Below, one piece after another: positions 1-7,870 of a stretch of 19,290 nt of DNA. Location: NCBI GenBank assembly GCA_029263035.1, contig JAJCYF010000248.1, forward strand, positions 1 to 19,290, given 5' to 3'. The translations under genes were made by a program, and so were the position numbers. The notes under the pieces are model-generated. The model saw nothing but the letters and a program-made list of their open reading frames with translations. It searched no databases and was not told the origin of the DNA. Within the stretch, counting starts at the first letter, position 1. Each line of letters starts with the position of its first letter. Source of the DNA: Actinomycetes bacterium (GTDB taxonomy: Bacteria; Actinomycetota; CADDZG01; JAHWKV01).

Positions 1-1790
1 AGGATCTTGTCGGCGTGACGGATGGTGCCCAGGCGGTGGGCGATCATGAACGTGGTGCGGCCGACCATCAGCCGCTGCAGCGCCTGCAGGATCGCTCCTT
101 CGGTCTTGGAGTCCACCGACGAAGTCGGCTCGTCCAAGATCAGGATCGGCGCGTCCCTGACGAATGCCCGCGCGATACACACCCGCTGCCGCTCCCCGCC
201 CGAGATCTGGGCCCCGCCCTCGCCGAGGACCGTTTTGTACTTGGAGGGAAGCCGGCTGATGAAGTCGTGGGCGCCGGCGGCCTTGGCGGCCTCGAAGACC
301 TCCTCGTCGGTGGCGTCGAGCCGGCCGTAGCGGATGTTCTCCAGGATCGATCCGCTGAACAGCAGCGGCTCCTGCAGCACCAGGCTGATCTGATCGCGCA
401 GCGACTCGAGCTGCAGATCCTTGATGTCGGTCCCGTCGATCAGAATCCGCCCCTCCTGGGGGTCCATGAATCTGGGGATCAGGCCGACCAGGGTGCTCTT
501 GCCGGCCCCGGTCGGGCCGACCAGGGCCACCACGCTGCCGGCTTTCACCTCGAAGCTGACGTCTTTGAGGGTCCCCTTGCGGCTCTTGTAGTTGAAGCTG
601 ACGTTCTCAAAGGTGACGTCGCCCTTCGCCCGGCCGGCCGAGATGCCGTCCGGCGGGTCCTCCACGTCGGTCGGGGAGGCCAGCAGGTCGGTGGCCGCCT
701 CCAGCGAGATCAGCTGCTCCTGCAGGTTGGCGAAGGTGGTGGAGATCTGCTCCAGGGGTTTATAGACCGAAGCGATGTAGCTCATGATGATCAGCAGCTG
801 ACCCACCGTCAGGTCCCGCTCCAGCACGTGCCGGGCACCCACCCACAACACCAGCGCGGTCCCGGCGGCCGTGATGACGTTGACCGCCAGTGAGAACCCG
901 GTCTGGCGGATGGTCAGCCGGACCCGGGCATCCACGGCATCCTCGCCCTGATTGCGGAACCGGTGGTGTTCGTAGTTCTCCCGTCCGAAGGCCAGGATCA
1001 CGCGGATCATCGACATCGCCTCGTAGACGATGGACATCGACATGGACTCCAGTCCCCGGACCCGCCGCAGCTCCGGGTCGATGCGTTTGCCGTAGTAGCC
1101 GGTGGCCGAGTAGATGAACGGCACGACGGTGAGCGAGAGCAGGGCAAGCTGGCTGTCGATCTTGTACGCCACCACGAACATGCCGAGCAGCATGATGGCG
1201 CCCTCGGCCAGCGGCAGCAGGGCTACTGTGATCTCGCCCATGGTGTTGGCCTGGGAGTTGATCGCGAACATCAGCGATCCCCGCCGGTGTTCGGAGTGGA
1301 AGGCCAGTGACAGCCGCTGGACGTGCTGGAAAAGGTCGCTGCGGAAGTCCAGGACCATCTTCTCCGCCAGCTTGGTCTGCACGTACTCGTTGACCACGTG
1401 GATGCTGTTCATCACGAACGCAATCAACAGCCCGGCGGCGACCGCCAGCAGGATCAAGCCGCCGGTCGACCCGGTGAAGAAGCCGGGGATCCACCCGGGG
1501 ACCGGTTCGTTGCCCAGCACGCTGTCGACCAGGAACGCCAGCGGCCACGGCTCGGCGACGCCGGCCAGACCGGAAATCGCCGTGAAGACAATTGCCAGCG
1601 CCAGCAGGTACCAGTAGCGCTTGAGGTAGGGGACGATCTTGGGCAGGTGCTTGAAGGCCGCCCGCATCCCCTTACGGTTCTTCTTGAGCTCCCTGCGCTC
1701 CTTCAGAACCTGCTTGAACTTACGCTCGCGCAATGCGTCGATCAGGCCCTGCTCGCGGGGCTTGTCCTCCACGGTTTCGTGGATCGTCAC
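1..1790 (-). CDS. ABC exporter half-transporter (fused TMD-NBD), 3' end cut by window edge
   Basis: This is an ATP-driven exporter subunit of the MsbA/NdvA type, expected to act as an inner-membrane homodimer. 596 codons are visible; perhaps a few dozen C-terminal residues lie outside the window. A basic, charged N-terminal stretch (residues 1-55) precedes a six-helix transmembrane domain (about 60-340). The nucleotide-binding domain has Walker A GPTGAGKST (425-433), signature ISGGERQ (529-535), Walker B LILDEP with D553-E554, and switch H585. The start is GTG at 1790, overlapping the upstream TGA stop as GTGA, with a GGGGAGG ribosome-binding site 6-12 nt before it. The coupling implies that it exports the product of the upstream glycosyltransferase fusion. 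Family assignment is firm. The substrate is inferred; the pairing recalls NdvA with beta-glucan synthases, but lipid-linked or other glycans are equally possible. Confidence 0.93.
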   Translation of the reverse strand, partial: MTIHETVEDKPREQGLIDALRERKFKQVLKERRELKKNRKGMRAAFKHLPKIVPYLKRYWYLLALAIVFTAISGLAGVAEPWPLAFLVDSVLGNEPVPGWIPGFFTGSTGGLILLAVAAGLLIAFVMNSIHVVNEYVQTKLAEKMVLDFRSDLFQHVQRLSLAFHSEHRRGSLMFAINSQANTMGEITVALLPLAEGAIMLLGMFVVAYKIDSQLALLSLTVVPFIYSATGYYGKRIDPELRRVRGLESMSMSIVYEAMSMIRVILAFGRENYEHHRFRNQGEDAVDARVRLTIRQTGFSLAVNVITAAGTALVLWVGARHVLERDLTVGQLLIIMSYIASVYKPLEQISTTFANLQEQLISLEAATDLLASPTDVEDPPDGISAGRAKGDVTFENVSFNYKSRKGTLKDVSFEVKAGSVVALVGPTGAGKSTLVGLIPRFMDPQEGRILIDGTDIKDLQLESLRDQISLVLQEPLLFSGSILENIRYGRLDATDEEVFEAAKAAGAHDFISRLPSKYKTVLGEGGAQISGGERQRVCIARAFVRDAPILILDEPTSSVDSKTEGAILQALQRLMVGRTTFMIAHRLGTIRHADKI

Positions 1791-4210
1791 GGCGGCCCCT
1801 CCCCGGCCGCCTTCCGGACCGCGGCCGGGATGCGCACCCAACCCCGGGCGGTGTCCACCAGGGCCAGTACCCCCACCGCCAGCGAGAGCTCGGGCAGCCA
1901 CCAGAGGCCCGCCGCGACCAGGACGGCCGGCAGCGCCAGCATCCGAATCCGGGGCTTGCGCCGGATGCGCAGCTGGATGCAGCCCTCGGGGAAGGCGCTG
2001 GTGGTCAGGACTCCCTCAACCGTGGACGACCCGAGTATCGACAGGTCGTAGTCCTCCCAGCCGGTGGAACAGGCCAGGCGGATGCCTGCGCGCCTAAGGT
2101 GCCCGGCCAGTGCCTCGACGAACTGTTCCCGCGGACGGTCGGAAGCGAAGATGAGGACGTTGCCGTGATCGGCCGCCAGCTCCGGCAGCGGATCCGGCGC
2201 CAGGGCGCGTCCGGCGGACGGCTCGTGGCGCAGGCGGCCCCAGGTACGGACCAGCGGCTGAGCCAGTTGCAGCGCGGCGACGCCCACCCGGAAGCTGGTG
2301 CGTCCCCCGGTCAGGGTGCGGGGCGGGGTCACCCGGAAGGTATCGACCACCCCGAGGCCCAGGACCAGGCCGAGGACCAGGGGCGGGACGGCTGCCGCGC
2401 CGGCCAGCACGAACAACGGCCCGGCGAGCAGGATCAGCATCGCCAGCGGCATCCCGGCCTGGTGGGCGATGTCGATGCGGTGGGACTCGGTCCGGTAGAT
2501 CGACTGAAACAGCGCCGAACCGTAGAGCCCCCGGTAGATCCGCTGACCGAACGGCCGGCTGTTGAGCGAGCTGTAGATGAAACCTCCCCACCGGGCGGTC
2601 CCGATGGAACTGAACCGGTTCGGGTGGCGGGCGGCCACCAGGGCCTCGGCCTTGCCGTACCCCCGCTGCTGGCGCAGGTACCCCTTTCGGGAGTCCCGCG
2701 GGTGGTGCCAGACCATTGCCCCGGGGTGGAACGCGATCTCCCCGCCGCCGTCGAGCACCCGCCAGCACAGGTCCACATCGTCGCCCGCCGCAACGTAGAT
2801 GGGATCGAACACGCCGACGTCGATCAGCGTGTCCCTCCAAAACGCCATGTTGCAGCCGGGGACATGCTCCGCGCGGTCGTCGGTGAACAGCACGTGCACC
2901 GGACCGCCGGGGGCCCGGGCGACCTGCTGTGCGACCGGGCCGCAGCCGGGCGGAGGAAGGTTCGGCCCGCCGACGCCCACCACCTCCGAAGAGTCAAATC
3001 CCAGCGCCAGGTAGTACGGCCACTCCGGGGTGGGGAATGCGTCGGCGTCCAGGTAGGCGACGATCTCCGACGAAGCCGCCATGCACCCGGTGTTCCGGGC
3101 CGCCGAAAGCCCGCCCCACTCCGCCCGGATCAACCTCACCGGATAACGGCCGGCGATCTCGGCGGTGGCATCGGTGGAGCCGTCGTCCACCACGATCGCC
3201 TCCAGCCCCGGGTAGTCCAGGGCACACAGGTGTTCGAGGCACTCGGCGAGCGTGCCGGCAGCGTTGTGGGCGCAGACCACCACGCTGACCGAAGGCCACT
3301 GCTCTTTGAGGTCGGGCAGCCGGGTGCGGTTGAACCGGGCGACGGCCTCCAGGGCCGGCTTCGGTGAGCGGTCCTCGCGGGTCAGCCCGAAGTGCCAGCC
3401 TTCGACCGGTTCGCCGGCCACCGCCCACTCGTCGGTCCAGGAGAACACGCAGGTCCCGGCGACCCCCCGCTCCCGGGCGGCCTGAAGCTGGGCGGTGACC
3501 AGCTCCGCCTGCTGATCCTCTCCGCCGATTCCCGAGTCCAGGCCCACCTCGCCCAGTACCAGCGGCCGGTCCCCGGCGAGCTGGTGCAGGCGGTTGAGGT
3601 AGCGGCGGAAGTCCTCGGTGTCCTCCAAAAAGACGTTGAAGGTCAAAAAGTCCAGGCACGACAGGTCCATGTACTCGGTGGTCGGGTAGTTGGCGTAGGT
3701 GACCAGCCGGTCCGGGTCCTCCTGGCGCACCACGTCGGCCAGGTCGTCGATCAGCCGGCTGACGGTCCGGGCGCCGACCCACCGGACGACGTCCGCCGGG
3801 ATCTCGTTGCCCACCACCAGAGCCAGCACGTTCTCGTCGCCGAGGTGCCTGCGGGCGGCGGCACGGACCACCTGACGGGCCTGTCTGGTGACCCGGGCCA
3901 GCTCCCGGCGAGAACACCCGATCAGGTAGCGCCAGTCCGGGTAGAAGACCCCGGCCATCAGCTTCAAGCCCCAGTCGGCAGCCAGTTCCACCACGTCTTC
4001 CGCGGGGTCGGTGTAGGTGCGGACGACGGTGAACCCCGCGTCGGACATCGCAGCGAAGTCCAGCTTTAGCCGGTCCCGCTCCGGGACCAGTGCTCCGTCG
4101 CCACGGGGGCAAAAGGTTCCGTAGGTGACGCCGCGAAAGTCGAACCGCCGCCCGTTGAGGGCGAAAAACTTTCCGTCGGTGCCGACTCTGCCGGCTGGTG
4201 GATGCGCCAG
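1787..4210 (-). CDS. Glycoside hydrolase (clan GH-A)/GT2 glycosyltransferase fusion, probable CTG start
   Basis: The protein has 807 residues from the CTG. The N-terminal part is a TIM-barrel glycosidase: strand RGVTYGTF (26-33), a VVGNE motif whose E136 is the likely acid/base, and VLGEVGLD with E221 as likely nucleophile. A GT2 domain follows (about 305-500), with SVVVCAHN, DDGSTD (342-347), DAD (388-390), catalytic-type DD (477-478) and QQRGYG (514-519). Hydrophobic helices lie at about 587-625 and 759-785, flanking an unrecognised 110-residue cytosolic segment. Both active sites look intact. The usual ATG choice at 4048 would remove the first 54 residues including the first barrel strand, and no ATG, GTG or TTG occurs in frame upstream before the stop near 4352. 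CTG at 4210-4208 sits 7 nt after AGGAGG. The gene is coupled to the ABC exporter. A membrane polysaccharide synthase that also trims or transfers its product is likely; the sugar is unknown. Confidence 0.85.
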   Translation of the reverse strand: MAHPPAGRVGTDGKFFALNGRRFDFRGVTYGTFCPRGDGALVPERDRLKLDFAAMSDAGFTVVRTYTDPAEDVVELAADWGLKLMAGVFYPDWRYLIGCSRRELARVTRQARQVVRAAARRHLGDENVLALVVGNEIPADVVRWVGARTVSRLIDDLADVVRQEDPDRLVTYANYPTTEYMDLSCLDFLTFNVFLEDTEDFRRYLNRLHQLAGDRPLVLGEVGLDSGIGGEDQQAELVTAQLQAARERGVAGTCVFSWTDEWAVAGEPVEGWHFGLTREDRSPKPALEAVARFNRTRLPDLKEQWPSVSVVVCAHNAAGTLAECLEHLCALDYPGLEAIVVDDGSTDATAEIAGRYPVRLIRAEWGGLSAARNTGCMAASSEIVAYLDADAFPTPEWPYYLALGFDSSEVVGVGGPNLPPPGCGPVAQQVARAPGGPVHVLFTDDRAEHVPGCNMAFWRDTLIDVGVFDPIYVAAGDDVDLCWRVLDGGGEIAFHPGAMVWHHPRDSRKGYLRQQRGYGKAEALVAARHPNRFSSIGTARWGGFIYSSLNSRPFGQRIYRGLYGSALFQSIYRTESHRIDIAHQAGMPLAMLILLAGPLFVLAGAAAVPPLVLGLVLGLGVVDTFRVTPPRTLTGGRTSFRVGVAALQLAQPLVRTWGRLRHEPSAGRALAPDPLPELAADHGNVLIFASDRPREQFVEALAGHLRRAGIRLACSTGWEDYDLSILGSSTVEGVLTTSAFPEGCIQLRIRRKPRIRMLALPAVLVAAGLWWLPELSLAVGVLALVDTARGWVRIPAAVRKAAGEGPP

Positions 4211-4683
4211 TACAGGTCCTCCTCTCTTGAATTGGTTCTGATCCCGCCCACGCCAAAGGCAGGGGTCCTCCTCTCGGAGGCCGTTTTGGGTAGCGTGCTT
4301 AGAACTTCTGGGTGCGTGCCACCCGGAAATGGGGAAGTTCTCGATATGGAGTTACTTCGTCCTACCTGGGGGTTTACTCGGCCCTACGCTCACTCAGAGG
4401 TGGCCGCGGTATCTGCAGTTTTGTCCTGCATTTGCCTGAGACGCTTCCGTCGTCTCGAAGCCGGCGGGCATATTGATCGTCCGCTGTCTACCGGTTCACG
4501 TTGCTTGTTGCTGGTGGATCGAACTGTTGCCTACACGACCATTGCTTGGTCTTTTTCGACCATAACCCATAAACGGGACTTGATGCACCCTTTCGCACAA
4601 TCAAAATCCAGGCTAAGTGTGAGGCTACCGCAGGCATGGTTACGGCCCGGTTACGCCTAGAGGAATGCTTTGCTAAGACTTCG
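4211..4683 (-). promoter_or_regulatory. Long hairpin-rich leader of the glycosyltransferase-exporter operon
   Basis: This is a 473-base non-coding gap between the oxidase stop and the glycosyltransferase start. It is visibly more AT-rich than its neighbours. It holds a run of perfect short hairpins: 4301-4308 with 4334-4341 (agaacttc/gaagttct) enclosing 4310-4314 with 4320-4324 (gggtg/caccc); 4379-4383 with 4402-4406; 4414-4418 with 4426-4430; and 4438-4443 with 4451-4456 (gagacg/cgtctc, 7-nt loop). The 12-mer ggtcctcctctc occurs twice (4215-4226 and 4264-4275), so two Shine-Dalgarno copies precede the gene. No known riboswitch class was recognised. A cis-acting RNA is an inference from length, hairpin density and position. 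Confidence 0.45.
4215..4275 (-). repeat. Duplicated 12-bp Shine-Dalgarno-containing repeat
   Basis: The plus-strand 12-mer ggtcctcctctc occurs at 4215-4226 and again, identical, at 4264-4275. On the minus strand each copy reads GAGAGGAGGACC and contains AGGAGG. The downstream copy is correctly spaced for the CTG start of the glycosyltransferase fusion. The upstream copy lies 10 nt before a TTG and about 14 nt before a GTG that would open other frames. Confidence 0.7.
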
Positions 4684-5652
4684 TTAAGAAATCAGCGTTA
4701 GCGCCATCTCGGCGCTCCCCCACGACAGCGTCACCCCGGCCCCGCCGTGCCCGTAGTTGTGGATGATGAGCTTTCCGTCGACCTGCTCGGATTCCACCCG
4801 GATCGACTCATCCCGGTAGGGCCGAAGCCCGGAGTAGGACCCGATGATCCACGACTGGTCCAGATCCGGCAGGATGCGCCGGTTGCCGCTGATGAGAAGG
4901 TCCACCACGCCGGGGTCCACGTGGTCGGTGTACACCGACCGTTCGGCCGTGCCGCCGATGACCGTGTCGTTGCGCCGGGGGTAGATGTAGAACCGGTCGG
5001 CACTGATGGACCAGTCCATACCCGGGATGGGGCCGGTCAGGATGACCTGGCCCTTCATCGGAACCACCAGCGGGTCCGGGCACATCAGCCGGGAGCCCAA
5101 ACCGCTGCAGTTGAAGATGATGGGCGCGGGAAGAGCGGCCAGTTCCGACAGGTCGCCGAGGGGTGCGGACAGTGTCGCCAGCCTTCCCCCCTGTCTTTCG
5201 AAGACCGCGGCCAGCCAGGGCAGGTAGACCGAAATGTCGATGAACCAGGTCTCGTACCTCCAGCCGATCGGGTAGCCGCCGGGGACTCCCCGGCCTTCCA
5301 CCCGCTCGAACGACTGCACCACCTCGGCGTAGCGGGGAAGTGCGTAGTCGGCGTCGCCGGCCTCCCAGTGGGTGTGCAGGCGCACCCCGTGCTCGGCGAA
5401 GGGATGGTCCTGCACCACCCGGGCAAAGTGCTCCCAGCTCAGGTGGCACATGCGGTGGGCCAGGTCGTTGTAGGCCACCTTGTGCGGTTTGAAGCTGGCG
5501 GCCGCCTTGGTCGATGTGGTGGCGGACCAGGGCAGGTCGGAGTAGACGGTGACCGGGTGTCCGGCCTGTTGGGCCAGAACCGCAGTGGAAAGTCCCACCA
5601 CGCCGGCCCCCACGACTGCCACCGGGTGCTTCAGGGCTGGAGGATGCGCCAT
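4684..5652 (-). CDS. D-amino-acid oxidase family FAD enzyme
   Basis: The enzyme oxidatively deaminates D-amino acids to 2-oxo acids, ammonia and hydrogen peroxide using FAD, probably in the cytoplasm. The 322-residue length is close to the usual 320-360. An N-terminal dinucleotide-binding fold has GAGVVG (15-20). FYIYPR (221-226) holds a candidate active-site tyrosine, GLRPYR (275-280) holds the substrate-carboxylate arginine R277, and IIHNYGHGGAG with a downstream GSA (296-314) fits the DAAO signature. No Shine-Dalgarno sequence is seen; a TAGATT element lies 6 nt before the ATG, which suggests a leaderless message. It is divergent from pgeF with a 65-bp shared promoter region. D-amino acid versus D-aspartate preference cannot be read from the sequence. 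Next to peptidoglycan genes, a role in handling free D-amino acids is plausible. Confidence 0.9.
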   Translation of the reverse strand: MAHPPALKHPVAVVGAGVVGLSTAVLAQQAGHPVTVYSDLPWSATTSTKAAASFKPHKVAYNDLAHRMCHLSWEHFARVVQDHPFAEHGVRLHTHWEAGDADYALPRYAEVVQSFERVEGRGVPGGYPIGWRYETWFIDISVYLPWLAAVFERQGGRLATLSAPLGDLSELAALPAPIIFNCSGLGSRLMCPDPLVVPMKGQVILTGPIPGMDWSISADRFYIYPRRNDTVIGGTAERSVYTDHVDPGVVDLLISGNRRILPDLDQSWIIGSYSGLRPYRDESIRVESEQVDGKLIIHNYGHGGAGVTLSWGSAEMALTLIS

Positions 5653-5717
5653 CCGGGCAATCTAACGGCTTTTCGGTCGGTCAAGCCTGCGGTTCCACCG
5701 GGAATATAGTTGCCGGG
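5653..5717. promoter_or_regulatory. Divergent promoter region with two leaderless-type -10 elements
   Basis: This 65-bp gap serves both the oxidase (minus) and pgeF (plus). On the plus strand, tatagt at 5705-5710 ends 7 nt before the pgeF ATG. On the minus strand, TAGATT (plus-strand 5664-5659) ends 6 nt before the oxidase ATG. Both match the TANNNT pattern, and neither gene has a clear Shine-Dalgarno sequence, so transcription probably begins at or next to each start codon. No convincing -35 hexamer was found. Confidence 0.5.
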
Positions 5718-6545
5718 ATGGAACGATCGGTCGAATCCCCGTTTCGCCTGGTGCAAAGCTCCGGCCTGGAAGTGCTGGAGTGGCCCATCTTCGACGGGCC
5801 CCCGCTGAAGGCGCTGGTCACCACCCGCCGGGGTGGTGTGTCGACCGGACCGTACGACTCGCTCAACCTGGGCCTGCATGTGGGCGACGACTCCGACCGG
5901 GTGGTGGAGAACCGCAAACGGGCGGCGGCGGCGGTTGATCTGACACTGGAGGACCTGGTCTTCTGCAACCAGGCGCACGGCCGGTCGGTCACCGAGGTGA
6001 CCGCAGCCGATAGGGGCCGGGGCACCCGCGGACTGGACGGCGCCATCGAAGATTCCGATGCCCTGGTCACCGGCGAACCGGGTCTCGGGCTGGTGGTGAT
6101 GGTCGCCGACTGCGTCCCCATAGTCCTGTTCGACCCGGGGTCGCGAACCCTCGCCTGCGTTCACGCCGGGTGGAGGGGGACGGTGGCCCGGGTCGTCGAG
6201 GCGGCGCTTGAGACCATGCAGGCCCGGGGCGCCGGCCCCGGCCGGGTCCTTGCCGCCATCGGCCCCGCGATCTCCCCCGACCGCTACGAAGTCGGCGGTG
6301 AGGTGAAGCAGGCGGCGGATGAGAGCTTCGGCGCGATGGCGGATCGGGTGCTGGCCGCCCGGCCCGGCGGCAAGTGGCTGTTCGACCTGTGGACGGCCAA
6401 CCGGTTGCTGCTGCTGGAAGCCGGCGTCCGGCCGGAAAACATCGCCCTCGCCGCCCTGGGAACCGGCGACGGCAGGTTCTTCAGCGACCGGTCGGAGCGG
6501 CCGTGCGGCAGGTTCGCTGCAATCGCCCGGCTGGACCCGGGTTAA
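5718..6545 (+). CDS. pgeF: Peptidoglycan editing factor PgeF (YfiH/laccase-domain family)
   Basis: This 275-residue member of the YfiH/YlmD family (older name: multicopper polyphenol oxidase) carries the three metal ligands H87 (in QAHGRS), C132 (in VADCVP) and H149 (in VHAGWRG). Their spacing of 45 and 17 residues is that of characterised family members. In Escherichia coli the protein removes wrongly built UDP-MurNAc-L-Ser-type precursors produced by loose MurC specificity; other homologues have purine-nucleoside phosphorylase or deaminase activity. The stop codon overlaps that of the convergent murD. Neighbouring peptidoglycan precursor genes favour the editing role here, but that is inference. 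The ATG was chosen because of the tatagt element 7 nt upstream and the family-typical N-terminus. Confidence 0.92.
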   Translation: MERSVESPFRLVQSSGLEVLEWPIFDGPPLKALVTTRRGGVSTGPYDSLNLGLHVGDDSDRVVENRKRAAAAVDLTLEDLVFCNQAHGRSVTEVTAADRGRGTRGLDGAIEDSDALVTGEPGLGLVVMVADCVPIVLFDPGSRTLACVHAGWRGTVARVVEAALETMQARGAGPGRVLAAIGPAISPDRYEVGGEVKQAADESFGAMADRVLAARPGGKWLFDLWTANRLLLLEAGVRPENIALAALGTGDGRFFSDRSERPCGRFAAIARLDPG

Positions 6546-6549
6546 CCCG
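6538..6549. other. Palindrome shared by convergent pgeF and murD stop codons
   Basis: The perfect 12-bp palindrome cgggttaacccg contains both stops: plus-strand TAA at 6543-6545 and minus-strand TAA at 6544-6542. The two genes therefore have no intergenic space, and any terminator for one must lie inside the other's coding region. Confidence 0.85.
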
Positions 6550-7870
6550 CCGGCTCGAAGGATTCCAGGGAAGCGGCGGCCGCGATGAACTGCTCGGCAC
6601 GGTCCCGGTAGTCCCGATACAGGCCGAAGCTGGCCGCCGCCGGAGACAAAAGCACGACCCCGTGGGGCCGGGCCCATGCGTAGGCGCCGGACACTGCCTC
6701 GGCGAGACTTCTGCACTGCTTCACCTCTGTTTCAGAAGAGTTCAGACTTTGCCGCAGCTCCGACGCAATCCGGTCGCCGTTCTGGGGCAGGGTCAACACC
6801 AGCGTCGGCGCCTGCCGGCGGTTGAGGTACTCGGCCAGAGGGCGGTACTCGATCCCGCGGTCCAGTCCCCCGGCGAGCAGGGCCACCCGGCGTCCCTCAA
6901 AGGAGGAGAGCGCGGCGATTGTCGGCAGCACGTTTGTCGAAAGGCTGTCGTCGACGAAGTCCACCCCATTCGCCCGGCCGACCAGTCTGAGCCGGCTCTC
7001 CAGGGGCTTGAAGGTACGGGCCGCCGCAAGCAGGATGTCGTCGGCGGCCTCGACCCCCAGGGCATCCAGGCAGGCCCGGGCGATCAGGGCGTTCAACACG
7101 TTGTGGTTTCCCAGCAGGCCCAGGGCTTCGATCCAGGCGGCCACCTCGCCGGGCGCACGGACCCACTGCACCCGGCTGCCCAGGAGGTGCCGGTGCCGGC
7201 GGACCAGCTCGTCGTCCCCGTTGGCCACCACCAGGCCGGCCCCCGGCTTGGTGCAGATCGACAGCTTGTCGGCAAAGTAGGTCGGCGCATCCATGTGCCA
7301 GTCCAGGTGGTCGGGGTGAAGCGAGGTGACCGCCACCACCCCGGGGGCCGAGGTGAGGCTTTTCACCTGGAAGCTGGAGATCTCGATCACCCAGTAGTCG
7401 GCATCGTCGGGGGCTTCGGGGTCGTAGGGCGGCAGGCCCAGGTTTCCTCCGACAAAACACCGGTAGCCCGCGCCCGTCGCCAGGGCACCGAGGATGGAGG
7501 CGGTGGTGCTCTTGCCCTTGGTGCCCACCACCCCGACCACCCGGCGCGAGTCGGCTGCGGCTAGCCAGAGGTCCAGCGCCCCGGCCACCCGGACGCCGGC
7601 CGCGGTCAGGCGCCGGAACTCGCCGCCGTAGACACTGATCCCGGGACTTTTGATCACCACGTCGCAGGCCAGCAGGGCGTCAAGGCCCCCGGCGGCAGTG
7701 GGCAGGACCTGAATGCCGTCGACCGGATCGCCAGCCGGCGAGTCGTCCACCAGCACCGGCTCCACGCCGAGCGTGGCCAGCTTGCGAAGGGTCGCCCGGC
7801 CCTCCACGCCGACCCCCCAGACCCCGATTCTCCTCCCCGGCAGGTCAGTCCAGGTCGGCGGCGGCGGCAT
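6542..7870 (-). CDS. murD: UDP-N-acetylmuramoyl-L-alanine:glutamate ligase, MurD (probably MurD2 type)
   Basis: This cytoplasmic Mur ligase (442 residues) joins glutamate to UDP-MurNAc-L-Ala with ATP. Visible features are P-loop GTKGKST (116-122), EISSFQ with E163, HPDHLDWH (185-192), the position of the carbamylated lysine (K202), NHNVLNA (255-261), DDSLSTN (307-313, usually NDSKATN) and LLSPAAASFG near the C-terminus. The segment aligned with the glutamate-carboxylate lysine K348 of E. coli MurD reads GGLDRG, with R338 in place of lysine. It follows murL with a 26-bp overlap, the arrangement of the MurD2/MurL pathway in Xanthomonas, where MurD2 uses L-Glu. Mur-ligase identity is firm; L-Glu preference is inferred from context and this substitution. 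Confidence 0.93.
   Translation of the reverse strand: MPPPPTWTDLPGRRIGVWGVGVEGRATLRKLATLGVEPVLVDDSPAGDPVDGIQVLPTAAGGLDALLACDVVIKSPGISVYGGEFRRLTAAGVRVAGALDLWLAAADSRRVVGVVGTKGKSTTASILGALATGAGYRCFVGGNLGLPPYDPEAPDDADYWVIEISSFQVKSLTSAPGVVAVTSLHPDHLDWHMDAPTYFADKLSICTKPGAGLVVANGDDELVRRHRHLLGSRVQWVRAPGEVAAWIEALGLLGNHNVLNALIARACLDALGVEAADDILLAAARTFKPLESRLRLVGRANGVDFVDDSLSTNVLPTIAALSSFEGRRVALLAGGLDRGIEYRPLAEYLNRRQAPTLVLTLPQNGDRIASELRQSLNSSETEVKQCRSLAEAVSGAYAWARPHGVVLLSPAAASFGLYRDYRDRAEQFIAAAASLESFEPAG

Noticed and set aside
1733..3367. Long plus-strand frame opposite the glycosyltransferase fusion
   Set aside because: A high-GC shadow frame: no recognisable domain, rich in Arg/Gly/Pro/Gln, and antisense to a gene with clear motifs. 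Similar long frames opposite murD, murL and the histidine kinase were rejected for the same reason.
4301..4480. Known riboswitch (c-di-GMP-I, cobalamin, TPP, SAM-IV or ydaO)
   Set aside because: The conserved core sequences of these classes, as I recall them, are not present on either strand; only generic hairpins are seen.
4202..4660. Plus-strand open frame of 152 codons over the leader region
   Set aside because: No domain, low-complexity and irregular composition, no ribosome-binding site, and it runs antisense to a hairpin-rich leader and the start of the glycosyltransferase gene.
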